In this document: positions 10,656 through 20,048 of the stretch, piece after piece
How the letters are laid out: the number at the start of each line of letters is the position of its first letter
Numbering within the stretch: position 1 is the stretch's first letter
Assembly (NCBI GenBank): GCA_020744425.1
Contig: JAGMUV010000009.1
Location: 1,488,001 to 1,552,000, forward strand
Length of the DNA stretch: 64,000 bases
Reading direction: 5' to 3'
DNA from: Dactylonectria macrodidyma
Lineage: Eukaryota; Ascomycota; Sordariomycetes; Hypocreales; Nectriaceae
Translations under genes and position numbers: made by a program
The notes under the pieces: generated by a model
The model's input: only the letters and a program-made list of their open reading frames with translations
Told to the model about the DNA's origin: nothing
Databases searched by the model: none

Positions 10656-11907
10656 TCACAACTTGCTCTTCACGCCCTCCGTCTCCTCGTTGACTACCGC
10701 CACGATGACGCAAATATCGTCAACCTTACCACCATGCCAGTTTTCTTGGGGATAGTATCTCTGGACTTCCTTGGCGAATGGGCCGTCTAGTTTGGTATTG
10801 ACACTGGCTCGCTTCGCTGCCGTGACAATTTCCGTAGCGAGCGTGCTCTGCAGGGTCACGACCTTTGAAGCCTTGCCGGAGGAGGCTTCGGGCAACCTGA
10901 CCAGAGGCTCTAACGAATCAACCACCCGAGCACCCCCGGTCTCCGTCATCACCCAAGCGCCGCTGGAGACCAAGACTCGGCTGGCGATTCGAAGGATATC
11001 TTGGTTGAAGAGGTTATCGAGCACACCGTCCGTCGCAAAGACAATGACGTCTCCGTGACGCAGCTCGTGCTGAGTAACATCCGCGTCCCGGGGCAAGTCG
11101 CTCAACTGGGCGCCACCAAAAGCTGCCATGCGAGCTGCGACGCTGGGAGGAACCAGCGATAACTGGAAAGGAGTATTGAAGGCGTGTGTCTGCGGCTCCG
11201 AGTAGGTATGGACACCGTTTAGACGCAACTGCAAGAAACCGGAATCGCCGAGGTTTGCCACTTCGAGGTTCCCGTCAGCTCCCGCAATACCGACACATGC
11301 CGTACTTCCGCCAGCGCGCAGGCTCCGGTCATTGCAGATGGCATCATACCCCTTCTGCATGAGTGTTCTTGCCGTGAGTGGAGGATCGTCCTGGGCTTTG
11401 TGTTCGTGTGCGGCGATGGCCATGTAATCGCAAAAGCCATGAGAGAAGTCGGCGGGGTCAACACCAGAGTCTACCCAGCCGCCAACACCATCTGCCAACC
11501 CAAAAGCTACTGAGCTGGTGTCATTGAGGCGGCTGACGAAGAAGGCATCGTGGCCGGATTCGGGACGCGCGGAAGGGCGACGGTTCCGTGGAGGTTGAAT
11601 TCGATTATAAGGATTGAAGTGGAATACGTGGGTCGAGGGATCGTAGGGCCGGTCTTTGGCGATAAAGGAGGAGGCAATGTGGTAGGAGAATTTGGGGGCA
11701 TTCGTCGACGTCGAATACAGGGAGGATCTGGAAGACATGGTCACTGCCACGAGGGGGTGGGCGTTAGGCCGTGTCGAGGACCGCAATGAGGCTGCAACTA
11801 TGTTAGAAGAAAGCAAGAAGATGATTTGAGCAGCCTTGCAACGAACCTCGTGCGAGTGATCGCCAGGCAATTGTGGCAGCCCGGTTGTAAGTCGTGGTGG
11901 AGGACAT
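10656..11907 (-). CDS. Mitochondrial PP2C-type protein phosphatase (PTC7 family)
   Basis: Metal-dependent Ser/Thr phosphatase; yeast Ptc7 acts on mitochondrial proteins including coenzyme Q biosynthesis factor Coq7. Exons are 11907-11847 and 11797-10656, giving 400 aa. Exon 1 encodes MSSTTTYNRAATIAWRSLAR, an amphipathic Arg/Ser/Ala-rich presequence; splicing continues into VAASLRSSTRPNAHPLVAV before the internal MSSRSS. PP2C motifs in order: GHDAFFVSR, FGLADGVGGW (metal-binding Asp), GGSTACVG, NLGDSGF, FATDGVLDNLF and KVDDICVIVA. The intron is 49 nt with a GTTCGT donor; retaining it leads to an early stop. An alternative start at 11738 would give a 360 aa protein without the presequence. The long upstream open frame in the same phase is read-through of the leader. 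Confidence 0.92.
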
Positions 11908-12773
11908 GATGGGTGAAACCGATGGGCGCGCAAATGCAGGCGCAGACGCAGGCGCAAATCGACAGACGCAAGCAGGGGAGCCGAGAGCCGGGGTAAGAAT
12001 GCGATCAGGAGCAAAGGGCCAAGACACAATTTGCAGCGAGAGGAATTATAGAAGAACCATATTGGGCGCGAGAAACACAGGACGTTGTAGAAGGGAACAA
12101 GGAATCTCGTGATGAGGAGAGATCTGTTGAGTGCAAGGTTAGAAGGGGTCCAGTCAGTGGCGGTATTGTCCGTATCTAATCTCACGTTCCTTTGGCCACG
12201 ATGGGCGCCTTGCCCCCCTTGTAAGTTTGGCAATTGGCCCCTCCAGCGCTCCAATGCCCTGGCCCCAATGCCCTTGAACCGCCACTGACGGCCAGCATTT
12301 TTCAAGACCCTAATGGACACCACGTTAGAGGATACCAACAGGGCCGGAAAATGGCCCACTTCACTCAACTTTTTTTCTCCCTTGCGCACGGACCGCAGAG
12401 AGAGCTTGAGAGCCTCCGCTGGATTTCTGGAAGCCCAAACATTCTTGATAGGTCTCACGGCTGGGGAAGAATATATCCTCGGCACACCCCCCGGAGAGTG
12501 TCCACGGTGGGAAGGATTGCGAAGGAGAAGCAGTACGAGATATGACGAAGGGTTGCCTTCTTCATTGGGTGTAATTTTTGGTATTTAATTACCCTCATTG
12601 TACTCACTAACATGAGTCTATCAGAACACGACTTAAACTCCCACCCATTTAACCAATACACAGGGTTACAGTTCGCGTGCCCTCAAACGCAGTGTTGCGA
12701 CCGCCAAAATCATCGTCATTCGCAAGATAGTCTCTCATCGCAAATCTTCGCCACCTTTCCAACCAAGCCGCGC
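11908..12773. promoter_or_regulatory. Upstream region of the PTC7-like gene
   Basis: Contains the phosphatase promoter and the 3' flank of SDH2. Open frames running upstream from the phosphatase are chance extensions. Nothing else seen. Confidence 0.5.
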
Positions 12774-13752
12774 TTAGTTACCCAGAGCCATCGTCTTCTT
12801 GATCTCGGCGACGGCTAGACCAGGGTTCAGGCCTTTGGGGCATGCCTTGGTACAGTTGAGAATAGTGTGGCAACGGTACAGGCTCATTGAGTTCTCAAGA
12901 TTGGTCTTGCGCTCAGCCTTGCGCTCGTCGCGAGAGTCAGCCAACCATCGGTAGGACTGGAGGAGAATGGCAGGACCGAGGTACTCTTCCGAGTTCCACC
13001 AGTACGAGGGGCACGAAGTTGAGCAGCACGCGCAGAGAATGCACTCGTAGAGACCGTCGAGCTTCTTGCGGTCGGCCTTGCTTTGTCGGTATTCCTTGCC
13101 CTGTGGGAGTATTAGCGCTGGTGCAAGTCAATGGATTAGATGAGGACTTACGTCCTCGGCGGGGGTGTCGCGCTGGAGGTAGGGCTTAATGCTCTTGTAC
13201 TGCTTATAAAAGTGTGTCAAGTCAGGGACAAGGTCCTTGACGACATAAGTGTGAGGCAGAGGGTAGATCTTGACGTCGGCAGTGGTGTCAACGGGGATTT
13301 TGCCTGGTTGAGGTAGTTAGCATTACCACCACACAAAGCTGAGAGGTCCCGCATGCGACCGGACCAGAGGGGAGGGGAGTCATACACAAGCAAGCAAGAG
13401 TGTTTTGGCCATTGATGTTCATGGCGCAGCTACCGCAGATACCCTCTCGGCAGCTACGTCGGAAGGTCACGGTGGGATCGAGCTCGTTCTTGATTCGGAT
13501 CAGAGCGTCCAAAATCATGGGGCCGGTCTTGTTCAAGTCGAGCGTGTAGGTCTGGAGGCGCGGCTTCTCGCTGGGAGTATCGGGATTCCATCGGTAGATC
13601 TGGAAGGACCTCAACTTGGGCTCCGGTTGCGCGGGAGCCTCGCTGACAGAGGCCATGGAACGGGCGAAGACAGAACCAGCTCGGGCGCCTGGGCGAAGAG
13701 CTGTCCTCACGGAGGAGGCGCCGAGAAGGCAAGAAGTGCGGAGGGAAGCCAT
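12774..13752 (-). CDS. sdh2: Succinate dehydrogenase iron-sulfur subunit, mitochondrial (complex II)
   Basis: Passes electrons from FAD-bound succinate oxidation to ubiquinone; joins the TCA cycle and respiratory chain. Exons are 13752-13386, 13303-13152 and 13100-12774, giving 281 aa. The N-terminus [20 protein letters not shown] is a typical Arg/Ser-rich mitochondrial presequence; an in-frame upstream ATG at 13785 adds 11 unlikely residues. All cluster ligands are present: the [2Fe-2S] site in [13 protein letters not shown] with NTLAC, the [4Fe-4S] site in [16 protein letters not shown], and the [3Fe-4S] site in [17 protein letters not shown]. The first intron splits the codon of the Cys in ACLCKIPVD. 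Nothing is missing, so I expect a functional enzyme. Confidence 0.97.
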
Positions 13753-14584
13753 GACGGAAATTGAAATTGGCACCGGAGGAGACAAGACAGTCAGTCTTTC
13801 AAGAGAAAATTATCAGGGCCGCAGCTGATCAATTGACAGAAGTAAAGCCGCCCAGGTCCCCTCCGTTGAATTTGTCGATGTTCGCAAGGGTGGCGTTGGT
13901 TTCGCTTGCTTTCCAGTCGTCATGAATTTGAGCAGCGGCAACCTTCCTCGGTTATTGCTGCACAGTATGGATACGACGGCTTCCGTTGACCAATCAGACG
14001 TTTTTAATTGTCAGATGGCTACTTCCGGGGTGATCCGGGTCGGAGCGGCTCGTGACTGGCACGTGACCGGACCGGGGGTTCATCCTCGGCAAATTGGTCT
14101 GTGGAAGACAATGTCCGGCGGAATAGAGTAGTTCCGTACCGTTCCGGTTCATTGCCTCCGGCGTCCGTCGCAGTTTCTTTCAAACAATATTTGTACATTT
14201 TGAGGAGATGGATTAAATGGGGTGGGATGTCGGCGTGGAAAGATTGATTAATCTTGCACATGCCTGGGATTGCGGATAATTAAATACTGTAATTGCATTG
14301 AAAAGTTCTATTCACATGATGTGGTTGCATTATACTTGGTTAAAAGGCTGTAGGAACAAGGAAGAGACTACACTCCACAAAGCATTCACTCACCCTCGGT
14401 AATGGGAATAAATGATGCAGAATGATTTCGTTTTGTTTTGCTATATTTGAAGTATCACTTGAGCGAACGGGTTGGGTTTGGGGGAAGAGCCCTCTGGGTG
14501 ACAGGGGGAGGGCACTGAGATATTCTAGTTAAGGAGATGTGTGACCTCGAGAAGTTGTTATACCACTTCACACCACGACCAGGC
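13753..14584. promoter_or_regulatory. Upstream region of SDH2
   Basis: Contains a CCAAT pentamer at 13990-13994, about 240 nt upstream of the SDH2 start, a plausible Hap/HapX-complex site for an iron-dependent respiratory gene (inference). Beyond about 14150 the sequence becomes A/T-rich with no gene. Confidence 0.4.
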
Positions 14585-15393
14585 CTATTGCGTAGAGTCG
14601 TTTTCAGTAACGTAGTCATGACCTAAAGGTTCTAGCATGACTTTGATGTGCAAGTAATTTTGAATGACCATGATGCCGCCTACATATTTTTCCATCTTAG
14701 TATTTGGGCGATTGAGTTTTGTGGAAATGGAAATTGGTGGGTGTTTCTTTATCCAGGAGGAGTTGGCGCACGTACCGTCATAATGCTTGATTTTCCATTC
14801 ATTCCGGCCGATGGGGAGTGCGATCCACCCGGGCACGGAACTATTGGCGCCATAATTCAGTTTCCGGAGACCCTCCTTATTCGGATCGCCGACGGTGAAG
14901 TCGGTCCAGCTGTAAGTCACTTCCTCATTGGACAGCTCGGTGGCGCGACCAGAGGGTTGTGTCAGGTCCTGGAACTCGAGGTATCCGTTGCGGCCGACTA
15001 AGCCGAGGGCGTGCTCGACTATCCCCGTGGGGTAAGTAGGTAGGCTCCACAAGGTAGTGTTCTTGTCGCCGTTGATGTGGCGGTTGAGGGTGACTTGCAC
15101 ACCGTTGCCTTCTAGAGCGTTTCCATAGATGCCGACAACCTTGCTATGGACCCGGAGGTACTTGCCGTCGAGATCCACGGAGTCGCTGGATTGCATTTGT
15201 TAGCCAGCCTCTATTTGCGTCTTCAAGGCCGTGAGGATTCTTCTCTCTCGTACCTCTTGAGTTTGAGGCGGTACTGGTCGGTCCCGGTTTCGATGGAAAG
15301 CTTGGTGATATGGTTGGCGCCCGGAGCGGCGGTGGGTGCGGCGACAACAACGGCGGCGAGGGCGAAGCCTGAGAGAATGGAGAAAATCCGCAT
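14585..15393 (-). CDS. Predicted secreted protein of unknown family, 214 aa
   Basis: Exons are 15393-15254, 15185-14776 and 14679-14585. The protein starts with a clear signal peptide, MRIFSILSGFALAAVVVAAP, with likely cleavage after the Ala-rich stretch. The mature part is about 195 aa, rich in Gly, Asn and Thr, with probable N-glycosylation sites (NTT, NSS) and no cysteine pattern. The last intron is best placed from GTACGT to TATGTAG (96 nt, an ACTAA branch-like element close upstream); because its length is divisible by three and it has no in-frame stop, an unspliced reading also stays open and adds 32 residues. I do not recognise the family. The neighbour 2 kb away on the other strand is also a small secreted protein. 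The leader contains a GAA repeat. Confidence 0.75.
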
Positions 15394-17484
15394 GTTGTTT
15401 CTTTACACCTTGAAAATCTTTTTGATACTTCGATGGGAAGAGAGAAGAAGAAGAAGAAGAAGAAGCTAGGCGTTGAGAATTTAAGAGAGTCAGGTATGGA
15501 AAACTTAGCTGGCATCAGACCCAAGAAAAAAAAAATAAGAACGGATCAACGAGCGGAAGTTGAATGCCAGTTTAGAATACCATCAACGGTAAAGAGTGAA
15601 TTTGCAGGTCGGTCAGGGTTGTTTTAACTTTCGGGATCGTGCTTGGAGGGAAAGAGGGACCTTTTCTGACTGACGTCAAGTTGCCGGGCAGGGATGAAGC
15701 CATACTGGCCGCCCGAGAGCGCTGTAAAGGCGAAACATGGCCAATAAGGCCAACGAAAGCTGGCAGCGTCTCACATAAAGCTTCACGAATCACAGCCCAC
15801 GAGCGCACTCACAGCGTACACTACACGCCATAAACATGCGCACACTTTGCAGCTATTGAAGGAGCTAGATTGACCAAGCCTATCATTTCGACCCTGCCCG
15901 TTCCATGAGGAAGCGGTGGATCCCCGCATGGCCTCCCTCATGATCCTTTCATCTTTGCCTGCAGTCTCTTGAAGGATGCTGACATGCGCCATATTAGGAG
16001 GGCGATGCATGGTTCCTGGGAATGGGATTGAATTCGTCTCACTAGTCTCACCATCTCGTATGGATGCGATGAGAAGACTCTTGAGGCCTTGTCCTTTCAT
16101 TTCATACCCGTGGTGCTGCTATGTATGATCTCGCCTGGCCCAGGGCTCGTCGGGGTTGGAGTCTTGCAGGCAATAGGTGGGGGATGTTGAGAACATCACA
16201 CGTGGAACTGAGAACCCTCATCAGCCGCGCCATAATGAATGAACTAGCACACGGGGCTGTTTTGTCTCAATTGACTGGACCATTGGCCTTGAAATTGACT
16301 GGGGAATGTTAGCCTAATCGCTTCGTCTCACCGATTTCGATGCGACGTTGGATGTGCTACAATGCGTCATGATTTGATCGCCGTCCTTACCGTGGAGAAG
16401 AGTCAGCAACATGCCAAGATCCGACGCGAGCCCTCGTGGAGCCGGGGATCCTCGCAGGGCAAGTCCAGATCGGCATTGGGTTTTCCCATCATCTTCAACT
16501 TGTTTGCTATCACAGCCCATTTTGACCGCCTGCACTCCTTGTAGAATATTCTACCGTCATAGTTTATTGATCTTCACTACCAAACCGCACACAGGGCAAA
16601 CAGGTTGCTTCACTGTATGCCTGTAGATCACAATGACCTGGAGCTGACTGGAAAACTCTCAGTCCCCCAAGTGCACCAATTTTAGAATGTAACATGTGAC
16701 CCTAATCGCTACCTGAGGGCATTCGGGATGGAGTGTTTATCTGGCCCTTAGATTGTTGACATACCAGACAGCTAGCTAGCTTTGGCAAATAAATATGTCC
16801 TGTAGTGGCATCTTGAATTTCCTTACCTTACAGACTGAGGCTTCATCAGTTTCCTAACATCATGGGCCTGTTTGGTGTTTCCCACCAAGCTAGAACGCTG
16901 CAGCAATTCACTTCCAATTTCGTGACGTGAATCAGTATGAGCTGCGTTGTGACCCTCAGTTAGTACCGAACTTCTTGGATGCCTCGGCGACTTGAACTTC
17001 GACTCCTCTTCAAAGGCGCCTTTCAAAGTCTCCATCTACACACTCGGGCGTCTCAACCTTCACAGCCTCCTTCACGAATGACAGTAAGACAACCCACTGG
17101 GTATGCTCGGCACGTTCCCTCTTACTCTTGACTAGTAGAGCATTTGACTGACGTTAAACAAGAACTTAGATTCACAGGAGCAACGTATCCCATCTCGCCT
17201 CTTCTCTAACACGAAGCCGAGCGTGACAGATCCGTTGCAACCCTACCTTGGATACGGGCCGATACGCTGCAAGGTTGCTCGTCTCTTGAGTTCAACAAGG
17301 ACGACTTTGAACTAAACACGATGGCGAACATGTCTCGAACCTTTGTGAGGTCCTTAGTTCGCATGTGTTGGTCATGTTGCCGTGACGTGTTTTAAAAATG
17401 TACACGGGGCTAATGGCTGACGCAGACATCTAGGATAACCTCGCATCATACACCACCTCTATTTCCCCAGCGTCACCCACAATC
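15394..17484. other. Gene-free spacer between two divergent secreted-protein genes
   Basis: A 2.1 kb stretch with no supportable gene. It must contain both divergent promoters. I see no transposon ends, no long tandem repeats and no strong A/T bias of the kind expected from heavy RIP mutation. Confidence 0.45.
15444..15465. repeat. GAA trinucleotide microsatellite in the leader of the secreted-protein gene
   Basis: About seven GAA/AAG units, lying roughly 50 nt upstream of the start codon at 15393 (CTT repeat on the coding strand). Pyrimidine-rich leaders are common in fungi, so no special role is required. Confidence 0.85.
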
Positions 17485-17938
17485 ATGATTCATCATAAGT
17501 GGATTCTTATTTTGGCCACTTACCTGACTGCAGCCGTTCCAGTGCACGCATGTGAACCGACCTGGATCTGTGTCGACGGCATCAACGACTGCGGAGTCCA
17601 ATTCGGAGGGTAAGGCACCAAGTGATTATAACTAAAGCAATAAGTACCTGACATCTATACAGCTGCTACGATATCTGCCACCCGGAGAATGCTCCCAAGC
17701 CTCCCCCCTGCGAAGATGACTGCCACACGCGAACAGTCTGTGTCGACGCCATCAACGAATGTGGGACTCGATTCGGCGGGTAAGCGCCCACCAATCTTCT
17801 CAACGTGATAGAAATATGATAGATGCGAGATTGATAATGCGCAGCTGCTTCCCGGATTGTCGACCTTTGCCGTTGACGAAGCCCCTGTGCCCTCAGGCTA
17901 CCTCTGGTATCACAATCGCGCCGATCACTAAAAACTGA
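17485..17938 (+). CDS. Small secreted cysteine-rich protein with two tandem repeats, 111 aa
   Basis: Exons are 17485-17609, 17663-17779 and 17845-17938; each exon is too short to show as a long open frame. Residues 1-22 form a signal peptide ending in PVHA, so the mature protein probably starts at Cys23. It contains 12 cysteines. Residues 23-47 and 62-86 form two copies of C-x5-C-x6-C-x6-C-x3-C, sharing CVD(G/A)IN(D/E)CG and FGGC; they are linked by a Pro-rich stretch with Cys58 and followed by Cys96. Both introns are phase 2 and interrupt the second Gly of FGGC at the identical place, so exon 2 is a symmetric 39-codon exon shifted one repeat. This suggests internal duplication. Function unknown; size, secretion and cysteine density fit an apoplastic effector-like or antimicrobial-type protein, which is inference only. 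Convergent with palC. Confidence 0.8.
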
Positions 17939-18204
17939 AATCTGGAATGGTGTCAATCATCTCAGGGCGTTACCTTTTTGCGGCAGATTTCGAGGTTTCT
18001 TTGTATAAGACGAACTTCATATGGGAAGTAGTGCGTTTTGTTACTCACAGAGCAATACACCAAGTGTCCCAGATAAAAGGAATTGCTGATCCCTAGTGAT
18101 CAAAAGAATACGATCAACCTGGCTGGTAAAAATGTCCTCTCTCTTTCCCTTGCGTGAATCCATATTCAAGAACAGCCTCGAACTACCCGAAAATCTCAAC
18201 ACAT

Positions 18205-19702
18205 CTAATAGTATGTATTTCCAGCTGTGCTCGCACTCCTTGGATAGTCTCCAGGTGTTCTAGGGAAAGCTCCAATAGGCGCTGACGGTCCACCCTTAAT
18301 CTCATCATCCGAGCTCAAGTCGTTTTCGAACGTGTCAACTTCCTCTGGGGGTACTCGCATGCCTTCTAACACGTCTCTATCTAGGATAGGAGGTTCATAT
18401 GCTTTGATTGAGTGAATCTCACGTCCCGACGGCATTTTCGATAGGAGGGAGTTGATGGGAGGAATTTGTCGTGTGTTCATCTGAAGCCGCAGGTTAGCAC
18501 ACAAAGAAAGGGAGCTTACTAGACTCGCTCACTGTATCATTAATCCTGTTCCATTTGGCGTCGAGCATCTCCAACACTCGTGTTTCCTCCAGCTTGCCTG
18601 CATCGGATCCCCAAGCTGTCTCCTTTTCGACTCTCCGATCTTCTCGTTTCTCCGTCAAATCCTTTTTGAATCGGCTGAAGCTCAACCCTTTCTTAGTATC
18701 TTTGACCTCCACGCCCAATTCCTGAAGGCCCGCTCGCGCCCAGCCGATCCCGTCGGCCGTCTGACCGCCCAACTCGGCATCTATTCCAAAAAAGCGACAG
18801 GCGCGGGCCCTACTTGTTCGACGGAGATCATCTAGATATTTCAAAAGACCCGGATTGACCTTGCCTGAGGCCGCTGAGCCAAGAAGTGAGGCAGCCTGGG
18901 CGGCATGCTCCGAAGCGGCCAGACATAGACGGGCGTACAGGTGAGCGCGTACTTTGGGGATGTCTGGTGCCTTGAACATCCACTCTTTGTCGTTTTTGTT
19001 TCGATCTTGGGCTACCGCGGCCGGGTATGGATCGTCTTTGAGAACTGCAAGTAGCGTTGCCTCAGCAAGTGCTAAGCTTGCAAGTGCCCGGGCGGAACTA
19101 GCTGATACGTCGGGGCATGGAGGGGTTCCAGTTGTATTCTCTCCTCGACTGGCGAGGTAGTCATACACAGACGCAGCTTCTAAGAGACTCTTTGTTGCAG
19201 ATGTGATTGCGTTGGCTCGTTCCTGAGTTCCTAAAAATTCTTGGTTGGTCAAGTACAATGGCTGTAAGACCGATCTAGCTGTTAAGACATGCGAGAAGCC
19301 TAAAGTCGAGAGTATGAAAGATATTTCATAACCTAGGGATGATATCTTGACTCGGGCTCTCTCGCGACTGGGTACAATATCGCCTGATAATGTAGGTCTC
19401 CACTCAATGGCAGGTGCTGATTTCAGGGTGATATTGAGGAAATCACCACCAGGAAGAGGTTTGTGGTTGATGCCATCATCGACCGCTAGGAGATACGGAA
19501 TATATGCATTCAGGCTAGAGATAACCGTGGTCAAATTCGAAATTTGAGACGCTGGCGGGAGCCTCTTGTGCTTCTTGAGAGCATCACGTACAACCCCGCG
19601 ATGGGTGCTCGCGTTGAGGGGCAGTGATGGGTGCGTGTCGGAACCGAAGCTGGACGAGAAGGAGAAGACGGATGTCGTGGGCAAAACAAAAGGGAAAGGC
19701 AT
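18205..19702 (-). CDS. palC: pH-response regulator PalC (BRO1 domain)
   Basis: Component of the fungal Pal/Rim ambient-pH pathway; known PalC links the plasma-membrane sensor complex to ESCRT-III Vps32 through its BRO1 domain, promoting proteolytic activation of PacC at alkaline pH. Exons are 19702-18533 and 18480-18205, giving 481 aa, with a 52 nt intron (GTGAGC...TTCAG). The N-terminus [17 protein letters not shown] and [20 protein letters not shown] are typical of PalC. The BRO1 helical solenoid spans most of the protein, with [20 protein letters not shown] and an Ala-rich helical middle. The last exon is acidic and Pro-rich. PalC is distinguished from PalA by length and by the absence of a second coiled-coil V domain. 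It shares a short promoter with ALG6. Confidence 0.92.
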
Positions 19703-20048
19703 ATTTTCGATTACACGTGTGTCCGCTCCTCAAACATGAGAGCGTCCGTCGATTTGAGATGGGAGAAATATGATGATTCCATTCGCACCTCTGCCAAGCT
19801 GCTGGCGGAACATCATCATACAGTGTATATGTTGACAACTCGGCACTGTAACTTGGCACTCCGGGGTTGTTCCGAACACTGGGAGCTGTTGCTCCAATGT
19901 GTCAAAGCTCCACCCAAAACTTCCGGGGTGTTCTTATTACGGTTGATATTAGTCGCCAGCTCCACGTCAACTCTTCCACAGAGCCGCCCCTGCTTCTGAC
20001 CTTCATGAAGCTCGCGTGTCCCTACGAAACCTCATACGCCTGGTGACA
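19703..20048. promoter_or_regulatory. Divergent palC/ALG6 promoter with two PacC-core motifs
   Basis: This 346 nt region separates the two start codons. It contains the PacC-type hexamer GCCAAG at 19793-19798 and its complement CTTGGC at 19852-19857. GCCARG is the established PacC core; its use here is inference. Confidence 0.4.

Noticed and set aside
10656..12485. 609-codon frame extending the phosphatase upstream
   Set aside because: The extra 200 residues run through the first intron and the leader; the spliced start at 11907 gives a proper presequence and matches PTC7 architecture.
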